Shown here: piece after piece, positions 1 to 9,259 of the stretch
How the letters are laid out: every line of letters starts with the position of its first letter
How positions within the stretch are numbered: position 1 is the stretch's first letter
Source: RGIG5612 sp045546255
Lineage (GTDB): Bacteria; Bacillota; Clostridia; Lachnospirales; Lachnospiraceae
Length of the DNA stretch: 60,327 nt
Reading direction: 5' to 3'
Assembly (NCBI GenBank): GCA_045546255.1
Contig: JAZQCK010000020.1
Location: forward strand, 1 to 60,327
The notes under the pieces: generated by a model
The model's input: the letters and a program-made list of their open reading frames with translations, nothing else
What the model was told of the DNA's origin: nothing
The model's database searches: none
Program-made: the position numbers and the translations under genes

Positions 1-1123
1 GGATCAGCAACCAACTTGCCCCAAACGCCACGGCCAGACCGCAAATTGCACTGATATTTGCTCCCATCCGGTCCCCGATCACGAAAGCAAGGGTTCCTAA
101 AAGCATCGTAAGGGCGGTCATCACAGAAACAATGACCATCGGAATCAAAAGATATGAATGCTCTGTAATGCTTTCGCCGTATAAGATCTTAAGTCCCCAT
201 TTTCCAAGGAAGAGCGAAACAAGGATGCCTGCTGCAAGGATGCCTAAAAGCATCAAACAGCATCTGCCCATGATCCTTGAAAGCCCTTTAAAATTCCGCT
301 CTTCGATCCGCGCTGCGAGCAGCGTTGAAAGCGGATTGATCACGAAAGTTGCTACGACCTGAAGGACGGTGACCGGAGCCATGACTGCGGAATAGATCCC
401 TAAGGTCTCTTTATCGAAAAATCCCCTGACCGCCAGTTTGGGAACGGTCAGGATCAGTGTATGCAAAAATGTATAGATGGCATAGGGGAAGCACTCCCAC
501 AAAAGGCGAAACGAATTCGACCCACGTATGACGGGTTTGACTTCCACGATCTTTCGGGAAGCCGGAATGTCATAAAGAAAAAGAACCGCCAGCGACGCCG
601 CAAGGATGGCTAGAAGTGCGATCCGGATCTCCTTCGTAAACCATAAAACCAGACAGAATATCACAAGTGCTGCGATATTTCGTATGCACATGGAAAGCCC
701 TGCAACATCCAGCCGCCACTTTTTCTGCAGTGATCCATAGACTGCATCGGAGTAGGAATAAACCATGATGTAGACCATGTAAAGAAGGATCGACGTTTTT
801 TCGATGCCTTCATATCCGGAAAGCAAAGTCCAGATCACTCCGATCACAACCGTAAGAAGGATCGTCAGGATCTTTGCCCCAAGATATTCTCCATCCTGGT
901 ATTTGTTTTTGATATCTGAGACCTGATAGGTCTTAACTCCGAAAGCCGCAATGATCAAAAAAACATTGCCGCAGGAGACGGAAAGCGAAAGGATACCGGA
1001 ATCCGCATAACCGGAAAGTCTTACGACCAGGACCATCATCAGCCACTGGCAGAAAAACATCACAAAGGTTCCGACAGAGTTCCAAACAATATTCTTTTTT
1101 ATGGAAACAGAATGTTCTTCCAT
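1..1123 (-). CDS. Wzx-like polysaccharide flippase, 3' end cut by window edge
   Basis: I translated this from the ATG at 1123 (first residues MEEHSVSIKKNIVW); the frame stays open to position 1, so the C-terminus lies outside the window. The visible 374 residues are almost entirely hydrophobic segments joined by short basic loops, with the layout of polysaccharide flippases of the MVF/MATE superfamily, including a GIYSAVMAPVTVLQV stretch near residue 250. Family members move undecaprenyl-diphosphate-linked repeat units across the cytoplasmic membrane. It is the last visible gene of the surface-polymer operon and lies 29 bases after the membrane protein gene at 1153-3024. The class is fairly certain; the substrate is unknown. 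Confidence 0.8.
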   Translation of the reverse strand, partial: MEEHSVSIKKNIVWNSVGTFVMFFCQWLMMVLVVRLSGYADSGILSLSVSCGNVFLIIAAFGVKTYQVSDIKNKYQDGEYLGAKILTILLTVVIGVIWTLLSGYEGIEKTSILLYMVYIMVYSYSDAVYGSLQKKWRLDVAGLSMCIRNIAALVIFCLVLWFTKEIRIALLAILAASLAVLFLYDIPASRKIVEVKPVIRGSNSFRLLWECFPYAIYTFLHTLILTVPKLAVRGFFDKETLGIYSAVMAPVTVLQVVATFVINPLSTLLAARIEERNFKGLSRIMGRCCLMLLGILAAGILVSLFLGKWGLKILYGESITEHSYLLIPMVIVSVMTALTMLLGTLAFVIGDRMGANISAICGLAVAFGASWLLI

Positions 1124-1152
1124 GAAATAATCAGAATACTCTCTTTATCTTC

Positions 1153-3024
1153 CTAATACGCTCTCTTTAAGACCACATGTCCTCCGGCAACTTCCACAGC
1201 AAATGCAGAGTTGTTGCTGATTGCAGTTTCATATTCAAAGAGCTGACCATAGCGTGTACGGAACTGTTTATCGACGTTATACAGATAGACATAGGTATAA
1301 TTTCCGTCTATCAGTGCCTGCTCCCATTCAGCCGCTGTCATTTCCAGGGTCCAAACATCCTTATCGGAATACGGGAATCCAAGGCTCCAGCCCATCTCAT
1401 AATCATAGGAAAGAGAAACCGGTGTTGCCAGATAGTATGCAACCTGGTATTCATAGCCGTTGCTGCCCTGCGCAATGAAGTAGATCCGGTCTTTTTCATA
1501 ATCCCATTCCCCGGCCACTTCTTCCAAGCGGTAATAGTCTGCTCTCTTTGCGATCGTATCCTGGATCGTTTCTGAGCAGTTGAACATATCTTTTGTAACT
1601 CTGCTCCAAGGAGTGAAGATCAGGACTGCCGCAATCGGGATCAGGATCAGGATATTTCCGAAACCGCCGAAGCGGGCAAAAATCTTTTCTATGATCATAT
1701 AGAGGAAGAACACGGCACAGCCCATGATAAAGGTGTACATATAACGTTCAAACGATGCCAGATTTTCCCCTTCGTATTCTGTAAACAGATGAATATACAT
1801 ATAAAGCAGCGCTGCTGCATATAAAACGTATCCAATGATCATCAGGATTGACATGATGATCATTCTGGATCTTTCTTTTGCTCCTTTCGAAAGAAGGACA
1901 ACAAAGAAAGCCATGATGACAAAGACGATCGCCCAGGTGATAAAGGAGATCTTGATCGTTGCATTTTCCGGAATACGGCTCAGTTCACTCAGGAAGTTTG
2001 TCTTGATCACCTCTGTCGTTGCCGCTTCCTGCCCCGATGGTTCGATGTAATCAAACACCTGCATCATCTTGTTTGCGGAAGTGAAAAATCTCCAGGACAG
2101 ATAGGACGCTGCTGAGATCACGACATAGAAGATCGGAAGGAGCCAGCCGCCCTTTCTGCACATCTTACCGAAGTCTTCACGGCGGAAAAGAAGCGCATCA
2201 ATGATCACCATGATCAGGATCATGAGCGCAAAGAATTCACTGCCCGGACGAATCAGGATCATGACAGCACTTCCCATGCCCATAACAAAATAGTTTACCT
2301 TATCCTGATCGCTTGAGAAATAATGGTAAAGCAGGAAGGCAAAGGTCAGTGCCATCGCTGCATCAATATACAAGGTGTTATATGGAATGATATAAGTCGC
2401 AAACAGCCACGGAACAAACAGCACAAATGGGATTAGAAAGATACCAAAAACGAAACGCTTCCAGCTGATCCTTCTGAAGATCGGAAGCAGCATCGCAGCG
2501 ACATAAACATCCATTGCTTTCAGCATGTCGCATTCATTGACCTGATCTCTTAAAGAAGTGAACAGATAGCAGAAAAGGGAAATGCCCGGCTGATAACCTG
2601 CCCCGTGAGTCGTTGAACCCTTGATATTTGCAAAACCATCAAAGATCATATAGTTTTTAACCGTAAGGCCCCAATGGGTAAACTCATCAAAACGCGAAAG
2701 AAGCCTTCCGTCTGTCATGTAATAAATCAGAACCAGCGCCGCAAGAAAAACGACGAAACCGAAGTTTAAGACGTTCGAAGCGTAGTCTTTCATCTCTCTT
2801 CTGACCAGGCTCTTCGTAAGCCCTAAAAGGAACAAGATGCCGGAGACTCCCAGAAAGGCGATCACGCCGATCTTCATATGTCCGGTCAGTCCTGCCACAT
2901 ATAGGATCAAAATAGAGGTGAATACCGAAAGCGGCATCATTACGGCGAACTTTCTCTTAAACAGTCCGCTGTAACCTGCTGCCATACCTATGAGTGCCAA
3001 ACAAATTAAAATATAAAATCTCAT
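1153..3024 (-). CDS. multi-pass membrane protein, probable GT-C type glycosyltransferase
   Basis: This 623-residue protein has about a dozen hydrophobic helices and a C-terminal soluble part of about 120 residues. After the first few helices there is an acidic loop with DEFTHWG at residues 113-119. An Asp/Glu pair in the first large external loop is typical of GT-C enzymes, which use lipid-phosphate-linked sugars on the outer face of the membrane. The neighbours support that role: a similar membrane protein lies 4 bases upstream, followed by DUF2304 and a DPM1-like GT2. I do not recognise a named family, so GT-C is an inference from topology and context. It could instead be a polymerase (Wzy-like) for the exported polymer. 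Confidence 0.6.
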   Translation of the reverse strand: MRFYILICLALIGMAAGYSGLFKRKFAVMMPLSVFTSILILYVAGLTGHMKIGVIAFLGVSGILFLLGLTKSLVRREMKDYASNVLNFGFVVFLAALVLIYYMTDGRLLSRFDEFTHWGLTVKNYMIFDGFANIKGSTTHGAGYQPGISLFCYLFTSLRDQVNECDMLKAMDVYVAAMLLPIFRRISWKRFVFGIFLIPFVLFVPWLFATYIIPYNTLYIDAAMALTFAFLLYHYFSSDQDKVNYFVMGMGSAVMILIRPGSEFFALMILIMVIIDALLFRREDFGKMCRKGGWLLPIFYVVISAASYLSWRFFTSANKMMQVFDYIEPSGQEAATTEVIKTNFLSELSRIPENATIKISFITWAIVFVIMAFFVVLLSKGAKERSRMIIMSILMIIGYVLYAAALLYMYIHLFTEYEGENLASFERYMYTFIMGCAVFFLYMIIEKIFARFGGFGNILILIPIAAVLIFTPWSRVTKDMFNCSETIQDTIAKRADYYRLEEVAGEWDYEKDRIYFIAQGSNGYEYQVAYYLATPVSLSYDYEMGWSLGFPYSDKDVWTLEMTAAEWEQALIDGNYTYVYLYNVDKQFRTRYGQLFEYETAISNNSAFAVEVAGGHVVLKRAY

Positions 3025-3028
3025 CTTA

Positions 3029-4804
3029 TCAGTCCTGTAATTGATATACGGTAAACTCTGTTTCCGCTAATTCCAATGTTGTTACGTTACGTAGTTCTGC
3101 GTTTGGATACTGCTCCTGGTAGAATTCAGTCCAGTATGCCATATCCGTATCCCGAAAGGCAATGAGGAAAACATGTTCGTTTTCAATCACTCCTTTTTCT
3201 ATATCATCGATTCCGAAGCGTGACCAGATTTCCCTGCTCTGTGCCATCTTTGCGGTCCAGCCGCCTGGCCAGTAGAGGTTCTGAAGTTTGTTATCCACCT
3301 CTTTCCAGTCAAAGCCCAAGCCGTTTACGATTTCTGACTCGCAGATGTACAGATTATCCGGCGAGGATTCACACCACTGTTCCAGTTCACTTCGAATCTG
3401 TCCGGAGATCAGGGATTTGTCCACCGTCTTCCGTACCTTACTGTATTCACTGCTGATCCCGAAGACAAGGGCCGCTGTGCAAAGGACCGCGAAAGCCACA
3501 GGCAGAATTGTCCGCAGACCGTTCTTCATCCCGTTTGCCTTTGCTTTCAGCCAGTCTCCGATCTCTTCGGAATTATCGATCAAAAACGCGGTGAAGAATA
3601 ACAGGTCCGCAGCCCAGATACCCATGGTCACTCTGGACGTTGGCTTTCCCATGTAGATCATCCAAAGCCAGGGGATCAAACTCGTGATCAATCCGAGCAC
3701 AAGACAGACAACATGCCTTGCCTTTTTCATGATCAGCGAAACCAGTAGTATTATAATAAAAGATGCCGCACATATCCAGTTTACCGGCGCATAAGTTTTA
3801 AGCACCAGATTGAAAGGCAGCGCTTTTATGGTCTCTACGATCCGTTTGCCTGTCGGCATTCCTTCTGCATATTCTCTGACACGGTAATCTGCGATATCGG
3901 AAAGCGCCTCATCCGGCACGCCATCCTGAAACTCCAGATAATACTTTTCATACATATATTCCCGGGCTTCGGAAATCTTTAACGACTCATAGAAGTCTTT
4001 ATTTTTTTCATATTCCGGAAGTCCGTAAAAATCATAAAGCGTCGTCCGCGCATCATTGAATGTTAAAAACGTCTGCCACTCTTTGCTCTTATAGTTTGCA
4101 TTATGAAGCAGTTCCATTCCTCCAAGTCCGATAAACAGAACGATTGGGAAAATAAGAAAGCGAACAACATTCTTTTTCTGAAATGCCGGTTTTTCTTTGA
4201 AAAACTTATAAATAAAAACAGCCGCTGCCAATGGAAGAAGCATAAATAAGGTTCTTGCCCTGAGTGCATAAGCCGTCCACAGCATCAGAAAGGCTACGAT
4301 ATAATTCAGCGTCAGGTTCAGCTTGGAAGAGCTGTGCTTGATCGTCGCAAAATAAAAGATCCCAGTCCCGGAAAGCACGGCTGCACACATCGAATAATGT
4401 ACAGTCAGAACCATTTTCGCCATACAAAGCCAGAAAAGCAGCATAAACAGGATCATGAAGATCACTTTATAAAGGACTTTTCTGACATTGGATGCGATCC
4501 GGTAATTCACGATAAAAATACAAAGAACGAAGCACAAGACCAATAGGAAGAAATGCCAGTTCACGGAAGGAATCAGCGTAAAAAGGGCCTTTAAGATCCA
4601 TGCCAGTGGATATTTGATATAGACCACATGGGCATCCGGCGTTCCTGTGTAGGCTCCGTTCAGCACGGTCGCAATAAAGGGGTCGTCAATGACCCCATAC
4701 GTAAAATCGTACAGCAAAACGATCCCTGCAAAAAACAGTGCTGTCAGTATCAGTGCCAGAAGCGCATTTAGCCCGGCTCCTTTTTTTGTATTGTTATCAA
4801 TCAT
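3029..4804 (-). CDS. multi-pass membrane protein, probable GT-C type glycosyltransferase
   Basis: This 591-residue polytopic protein has an N-terminal helix followed by an external loop carrying an Asp pair (IDDPF, D40-D41), the position of the catalytic acid in many GT-C enzymes. About ten more helices follow, and the last 130 residues are soluble and presumably extracellular. The start lies 3 bases after the DUF2304 gene. The trio of polyprenyl-phosphate GT2 (5165-5869), small membrane protein (4808-5164) and GT-C-like protein resembles systems in which a sugar is loaded on a lipid phosphate, flipped, and added to a polymer outside. The exact substrate and whether it is a transferase or a polymerase cannot be read from the sequence. 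Confidence 0.6.
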   Translation of the reverse strand: MIDNNTKKGAGLNALLALILTALFFAGIVLLYDFTYGVIDDPFIATVLNGAYTGTPDAHVVYIKYPLAWILKALFTLIPSVNWHFFLLVLCFVLCIFIVNYRIASNVRKVLYKVIFMILFMLLFWLCMAKMVLTVHYSMCAAVLSGTGIFYFATIKHSSSKLNLTLNYIVAFLMLWTAYALRARTLFMLLPLAAAVFIYKFFKEKPAFQKKNVVRFLIFPIVLFIGLGGMELLHNANYKSKEWQTFLTFNDARTTLYDFYGLPEYEKNKDFYESLKISEAREYMYEKYYLEFQDGVPDEALSDIADYRVREYAEGMPTGKRIVETIKALPFNLVLKTYAPVNWICAASFIIILLVSLIMKKARHVVCLVLGLITSLIPWLWMIYMGKPTSRVTMGIWAADLLFFTAFLIDNSEEIGDWLKAKANGMKNGLRTILPVAFAVLCTAALVFGISSEYSKVRKTVDKSLISGQIRSELEQWCESSPDNLYICESEIVNGLGFDWKEVDNKLQNLYWPGGWTAKMAQSREIWSRFGIDDIEKGVIENEHVFLIAFRDTDMAYWTEFYQEQYPNAELRNVTTLELAETEFTVYQLQD

Positions 4805-4807
4805 TTA

Positions 4808-5164
4808 CTATTGTTCCGACTCGTTTTCTTTTTTCAGCAGACTTTCCAGATAAGCCACTTTTTGGATCAGATCTCTGGTCTTTTTCCGGTTGGAAAAGAC
4901 GGACATCGTAAGGGAATATATGATGATCATCAGGAAAATACCTGCTAAAAACAACACCATATTGACCGGTGCATAAATACCGATCAGGTGGGAGAACCAG
5001 TCCATAAGCGAAGGTGCTGCAGCAAAAACAATGATCAGCACAAAAACGATCAGCCATGGCATGGCAATACGCAGCCCCAGCCTGTCTTTCTTGATCAGAT
5101 AGATAGTAAAAACAATCGCAAGCACTGCAACTGCAATAACGATGATCTGTAATCTGAGTGTCAT
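4808..5164 (-). CDS. DUF2304 family small membrane protein
   Basis: This 118-residue protein has three predicted membrane helices and a basic C-terminal tail that looks helical (KVAYLESLLKKENE). The length, topology and position beside a DPM1-like glycosyltransferase match the DUF2304 family, which is commonly found with glycosyltransferases in Gram-positive surface-polymer loci. Its role is not established; it may help present or flip the lipid-linked sugar. A GGAGGAGG ribosome site precedes the ATG at 5164, which abuts the stop codon of the GT2 gene, so the two are translationally coupled. Confidence 0.8.
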   Translation of the reverse strand: MTLRLQIIVIAVAVLAIVFTIYLIKKDRLGLRIAMPWLIVFVLIIVFAAAPSLMDWFSHLIGIYAPVNMVLFLAGIFLMIIIYSLTMSVFSNRKKTRDLIQKVAYLESLLKKENESEQ

Positions 5165-5869
5165 TTATCTGCCTCCTCCTATGGCTTCGATCATGATCCC
5201 AAGGCTCACCTTGATCATATAAAACAAAGCGCTTAATGGTTTTGAAATCGAGGATTTCCCGGACTGCCTTTCCCTCATCTCAACAGCGACTTCTGTGACT
5301 TTCATACCTCGCGCCAAAAGCCCTGTTGTTGATTCCGGCTCCGGATAATCCCAGGGATATTTCTTTGCGAAGATCTCAATCACATTCCGTTTGCACATGC
5401 GCAGCCCTGAGGTCGGGTCCGTGATCTTCGCGCCGGTAAAAAACTTGATCAAGCCGGAAAGCCAGCCAATTGCAAATCTCCTTAGATGCGTCGACTGAAA
5501 TCCTTTTTTATCAATAAAGCGGGACCCGATCACCATATCCGGCGATATTTCCGGATCCAGCAGCTTCTTTTCCAATACCAACAACGACTCTGCCTTATGC
5601 TGTCCGTCTCCATCGATCTGTACTGCAATATCGTAGCCTTCATACAGCGCATACTGATATCCGGTCTGTACAGCGCCTCCGATTCCTAAGTTGGAAGCCA
5701 GATCCAGATAGTTCAGCCCCTTCTGCTCGCAGAGTTCCTTTGTTCCGTCCTCGGAAGCGTCATTAATTATGATATAATCAAAACCCGGCGCGTTGGTCTT
5801 AAGATCAGCAACAACCTGCTCCAGATTCTTCGATTCATTAAATGCAGGAATGATCGCCAACTTCTTCAT
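5165..5869 (-). CDS. GT2 glycosyltransferase, DPM1-like (polyprenyl-phosphate sugar synthase)
   Basis: This 234-residue GT-A fold enzyme opens with IIPAFNES and has the nucleotide-sugar motifs NDASEDGT near residue 37 and IDGDGQH near residue 85 (DxD-type metal site). The C-terminus has hydrophobic segments that probably associate with the membrane. Family members transfer a hexose from a nucleotide donor to dolichyl or undecaprenyl phosphate. The gene overlaps the preceding GT4 gene by 4 bases and is followed at once by DUF2304 and two GT-C-like genes, so it likely supplies their lipid-linked donor. The sugar is unknown. Confidence 0.88.
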   Translation of the reverse strand: MKKLAIIPAFNESKNLEQVVADLKTNAPGFDYIIINDASEDGTKELCEQKGLNYLDLASNLGIGGAVQTGYQYALYEGYDIAVQIDGDGQHKAESLLVLEKKLLDPEISPDMVIGSRFIDKKGFQSTHLRRFAIGWLSGLIKFFTGAKITDPTSGLRMCKRNVIEIFAKKYPWDYPEPESTTGLLARGMKVTEVAVEMRERQSGKSSISKPLSALFYMIKVSLGIMIEAIGGGR

Positions 5870-7089
5870 GCGTTCTCTCCGATGATCACTTCGAGGATCT
5901 TATCAATACTCTTGTCGCGCTCAAAATGCGCCTGCTGATAAGCAAACGCATTCTCGCCCATTTGCTCCCGCTCTTCTCTGCTCATATGGTAGAGCGTTTT
6001 GATATTTTCAAACAGTTCTTCCGCGCTATCCGGATCAGAGCTCAGGCCGCACTTTGCTTCCTTTACGATCTCGTTGATCTCACCTTCCATGGATATGAGG
6101 AGCGGCTTCCCGGATGCCATATAGCTCATGACCTTAGCCGGAATGGAAAAGTCTTCCACGCCTTCGGATTTCAGTGTGGCGATCAAAGCATCCGCCAGAT
6201 CTGTATATTCCGGCATCTGCTCGATCGGATGGAAGCCTTCGAAGAAAAACAAATCTTCAATCTCTTTTTCTTTGACACTGTCTTTTAAGTCTTTTGCGCT
6301 CATCCCGTCGCCTACAATGATAAAATGGATATCTGAGTATCCCGCATTTTTCAGCATCACTGCCGCATCTGTGATCAGATCAAAATTCTGTGCCGGAGAA
6401 ATATTACCGGTAAAGACAATATGAAATCCTTCCGGAAATCTCTCTTTTAATTCTGCACTGCTTCTTCTCTCCTCATAGAGTTTTTCCGGAGACTGGGGAA
6501 CAAAGGTGATATTATCTTCTGCCCTTCCCAGTTTTTCCAGGAAATACTGACGCATTTTTTCCGAGACCGTGATCAGTCTGGTCGGCTGTTTATATATGCT
6601 CATGGAGATGGAATACATCATTTTCCGAAGCAGTTTGCTTTTGATGTTCAGAACGGAATAGAGGTTCTGCGGCCAGATATCCAGGATATACATCGTCGTA
6701 TCGATCTTCTTTTTCTTTCCGATCCGAAGTCCTGCTGCTGCCATCATGACAGGCGAGAGCTGGTAAATGAAAATCCGATCGTAATGATTTTTCATCAGTT
6801 TTCCGGCTTTGAAAAAGCTCGCGATCGGAAATGTAATGTAGTTTAAAAAGATCCGCAGATTCGAGTTGTTTCCGCGTTTGATTTCGAAGGTCCGATAGAT
6901 CTTGACCGGCCCATGATACTCTTCTTTTACGGAATGCGAATCATAGCCTTCAAAAAACTGTCCTGCCGGATAGTTCGGCTGTCCACAAAGAACATCGACC
7001 TGAACACCCCGTTCAAGAAAGCCATCAACGATATCATTGATTCTAAAATTTTCAGGCCAGTAGTGCTGGCAGACGACCAATATCTTCAT
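5866..7089 (-). CDS. GT4 family glycosyltransferase, WbuB-like
   Basis: This 407-residue GT-B enzyme has an N-terminal acceptor domain starting ILVVCQHYWPENFR and a C-terminal donor domain with FTGNISPAQNFD near residue 228 and SIPAKVMSYMASGKP around residues 325-340, the GT4 nucleotide-binding region. The opening resembles WbuB-type transferases, which in Escherichia coli O26 add N-acetyl-L-fucosamine. The preceding gene encodes an epimerase of the FnlC/WecB group, which is compatible with an acetamido-sugar substrate. It acts in the cytoplasm on the lipid-linked repeat unit. The family call is secure; the fucosamine assignment is an inference. Confidence 0.85.
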   Translation of the reverse strand: MKILVVCQHYWPENFRINDIVDGFLERGVQVDVLCGQPNYPAGQFFEGYDSHSVKEEYHGPVKIYRTFEIKRGNNSNLRIFLNYITFPIASFFKAGKLMKNHYDRIFIYQLSPVMMAAAGLRIGKKKKIDTTMYILDIWPQNLYSVLNIKSKLLRKMMYSISMSIYKQPTRLITVSEKMRQYFLEKLGRAEDNITFVPQSPEKLYEERRSSAELKERFPEGFHIVFTGNISPAQNFDLITDAAVMLKNAGYSDIHFIIVGDGMSAKDLKDSVKEKEIEDLFFFEGFHPIEQMPEYTDLADALIATLKSEGVEDFSIPAKVMSYMASGKPLLISMEGEINEIVKEAKCGLSSDPDSAEELFENIKTLYHMSREEREQMGENAFAYQQAHFERDKSIDKILEVIIGENA

Positions 7090-7090
7090 C

Positions 7091-8218
7091 TTACTTTTTC
7101 AGCCATACCGTCCTGTTCACAATATCTGTATAACTTTGAATCAGTTTTACGACTTTCAAAGATACATTCTTCTGTTCATAATCCTGATTGAGTTCGTAGC
7201 AGTCCCCATCTTTATGGATCTGTACAGCAAGCTCCATCGCCTGCTCGATCGTTTCCGTATCAATGCCTCCGATCACAACGCTTCCCATATCCAGCGCTTC
7301 CGGCCGTTCCGTCGACGTACGGATCAGAACACCAGGGAAACGGCACATCGCGCTTTCTTCGGAAAGTGTTCCGGAATCAGAAAGCACGCAGAAAGCGTTT
7401 CTCTGCAGCTTGTTATAGTCAAAGAAGCCAAACGGTTCCATACTGCGGACCAGCGGAGAAAACTGAAAGTTTCTCTTTTCAATAAACTTACGGCTTCTCG
7501 GATGTGTGGAATAAATGACCGGCAGCTGATAGGTTTCAGCAATATCATTCAGCGCAGTCATAAGGGAAGTGAAATTCTCTTCCAGATCAATGTTCTCTTC
7601 TCTATGGGCAGAAACCAGGATATACTTACCCGGCTCTACACCCAAGGTATTTAAGACATTGCTGGATTCGATCCGATCCTGATATTTATCCAGCAGTTCT
7701 CTCATCGGAGATCCGGTAACGAAAACCGTCTTTCCGTCAATTCCTTCTTCCAGCAGATAGCGTCTGGAGTTTTCAGTGTAAGGCAGATTGATGTCCGCAA
7801 TGTGATCAACGATCTTCCGGTTGATCATTTCCGATACATTCCAGTCCCAACATCTGTTGCCTGCCTCCATATGGAAGACTGGAACCTTAAGGCGTTTTGC
7901 CGCAATCGCACAAAGCGCAGAATTGGTATCGCCTAATACCAACAAAGCATCCGGCTTCACCTCGCTGATGACACGATAGCTTTTTGCGATGATCGCCCCC
8001 ATCGTATCTCCTAAGGTTTCGCCTGCTGCATCGAGATAATAGTCCGGCTCACGCAGTTCCAGTTCCTCAAAGAAAACCTGGTTCAGTTTATAGTCATAGT
8101 TCTGTCCGGTATGAACAAGCACATGATCAAAATAAAGGTCACACGCCTTGATGGTCTCTGCAAGGCGGATGATCTCAGGACGTGTTCCGATGATCGTCAT
8201 GACTTTTAATTTCTTCAT
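7091..8218 (-). CDS. UDP-N-acetylglucosamine 2-epimerase family protein, FnlC/Cap5G-like
   Basis: This 375-residue protein is a non-hydrolysing 2-epimerase of the WecB superfamily. Visible motifs are IIGTRPEIIRL at the start, HTGQNYDY near residue 37, GDTNSAL near residue 96, HMEAGNRCWDW near residue 116, SAHREENI near residue 204 and SDSGTLSEES near residue 281. WecB itself usually has an EAGLR(S/T) motif. The EAGNRC form is what I know from FnlC/Cap5G, which convert UDP-acetamido-trideoxytalose to UDP-N-acetyl-L-fucosamine. The partner enzymes FnlA and FnlB are not in this window. The downstream WbuB-like transferase agrees with an L-FucNAc role. The superfamily is certain; the exact reaction is likely but not proven. 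Confidence 0.87.
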   Translation of the reverse strand: MKKLKVMTIIGTRPEIIRLAETIKACDLYFDHVLVHTGQNYDYKLNQVFFEELELREPDYYLDAAGETLGDTMGAIIAKSYRVISEVKPDALLVLGDTNSALCAIAAKRLKVPVFHMEAGNRCWDWNVSEMINRKIVDHIADINLPYTENSRRYLLEEGIDGKTVFVTGSPMRELLDKYQDRIESSNVLNTLGVEPGKYILVSAHREENIDLEENFTSLMTALNDIAETYQLPVIYSTHPRSRKFIEKRNFQFSPLVRSMEPFGFFDYNKLQRNAFCVLSDSGTLSEESAMCRFPGVLIRTSTERPEALDMGSVVIGGIDTETIEQAMELAVQIHKDGDCYELNQDYEQKNVSLKVVKLIQSYTDIVNRTVWLKK

Positions 8219-9159
8219 TTTGCCTCCTTTAGGTCATTGAATCTTCCATGGGCATTCAGCCTTGCGATTTCAAAATCCTGGTGGTTCTTATGTACGATAT
8301 TGCTTAAAAGGATTCCGACAAAGAGCGAGATGATCGCTGCCATCACTAAGAATCCGCAGACGATCAATGTCGGGATTTTCGGAACCAGCCCAGTCTGGAT
8401 GAATTCCACAAGGATTGGAATAAAAAAGCAGACTGCAACGATAAACAGTACGGCTGCAATGATTCCGAAAAATGCTGTCGGCTTAAAGTTTTTATAAAGC
8501 GAGATCATTTTCCCAATGGCTCGCAATCCGTCCCGGACCGGATGGAGTTTACTCTCCCCTTCTTCCGGCCGGTCTCTATATTCAATCACAACATTATCGA
8601 TCTGTAACTTTTTATCGATCGCATGGATCGTCATTTCTGTTTCGATGTCAAAACCTTCGGAAGAGATCGGGAAGGTTTTCACAAAATCAAAGCTGAATGC
8701 ACGATAGCCGGTCATGATGTCTTTGATATTGCTTCCAAAGATCCCGTTGATCACCTTCCGCATCATTACATTTCCAAAGCTGTTTAACACTTTTTTATTT
8801 TCTGCAAAGTATGTGGAGGACAGCCTGTCTCCGACAGCCATATCTGCTCCGTCATAAAGCACACGGCTCACCAGCTTCGGTCCATCCGAAGCCTCATAAG
8901 TGTCGTCGCCATCGACCATCAGATAGCACTCTGCGTCGATCTCACGGAACATGCGTTTTACCACATTTCCTTTTCCCTGGGCATACTCATAGCGAACGAT
9001 GGCCCCTGCTTTCCGGGCGATCTCATCCGTGCCGTCCGTCGAATTATTGTCATAGACATAGATGACAGCTTCCGGAAGAACTTCCTTAAAATCTTTAATT
9101 ACTTTTGCAATCGTTGGCGCTTCGTTATAACAAGGGATCAGCACCGCAATCTTATCCAT
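8215..9159 (-). CDS. GT2 glycosyltransferase with two C-terminal membrane helices
   Basis: The frame is open upstream to 9261, but I place the start at the ATG at 9159 (MDKIAVLIPCYNE). That gives the usual GT2 beginning, and a GAGG site lies about 7 bases before it; the longer form would add 34 residues unlike the family. The 314-residue protein has DNNSTDGT and the metal motif VDGDDTY in its GT-A domain and two membrane helices in the last 90 residues, as in GtrB/ArnC-type polyprenyl-phosphate glycosyltransferases. It overlaps the epimerase gene by 4 bases. A possible internal promoter lies just upstream (9232-9259). Confidence 0.85.
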   Translation of the reverse strand: MDKIAVLIPCYNEAPTIAKVIKDFKEVLPEAVIYVYDNNSTDGTDEIARKAGAIVRYEYAQGKGNVVKRMFREIDAECYLMVDGDDTYEASDGPKLVSRVLYDGADMAVGDRLSSTYFAENKKVLNSFGNVMMRKVINGIFGSNIKDIMTGYRAFSFDFVKTFPISSEGFDIETEMTIHAIDKKLQIDNVVIEYRDRPEEGESKLHPVRDGLRAIGKMISLYKNFKPTAFFGIIAAVLFIVAVCFFIPILVEFIQTGLVPKIPTLIVCGFLVMAAIISLFVGILLSNIVHKNHQDFEIARLNAHGRFNDLKEAK

Positions 9160-9231
9160 TTTCAAAACCTCAACAGAGCGATTTGTTCTAAGTTGCCGGC
9201 GGGTATCAACCCACACAAAAAACCAGTGTAC

Positions 9232-9259
9232 ATTATAATACAAGAAGGTGGCTTTTACC
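9232..9259 (-). promoter_or_regulatory. possible internal promoter before the GT2 gene at 8215-9159
   Basis: A perfect -10 hexamer TATAAT occurs on the minus strand at 9237-9232. Seventeen bases further upstream is a weak -35, TGGTAA. It overlaps the end of the acyltransferase gene and would give a leader of about 65 bases containing an imperfect hairpin (GTTG...CAAC). The 73-base gap here is the largest inside the polysaccharide operon. Confidence 0.35.

Noticed and set aside
1177..2050. Plus-strand open frames opposite the membrane-protein genes and similar ones across the window (for example 14496-14864, 52415-52837)
   Set aside because: All lie antisense to strong minus-strand genes, have low-complexity or Cys/His-rich compositions typical of antisense frames, and lack ribosome sites.
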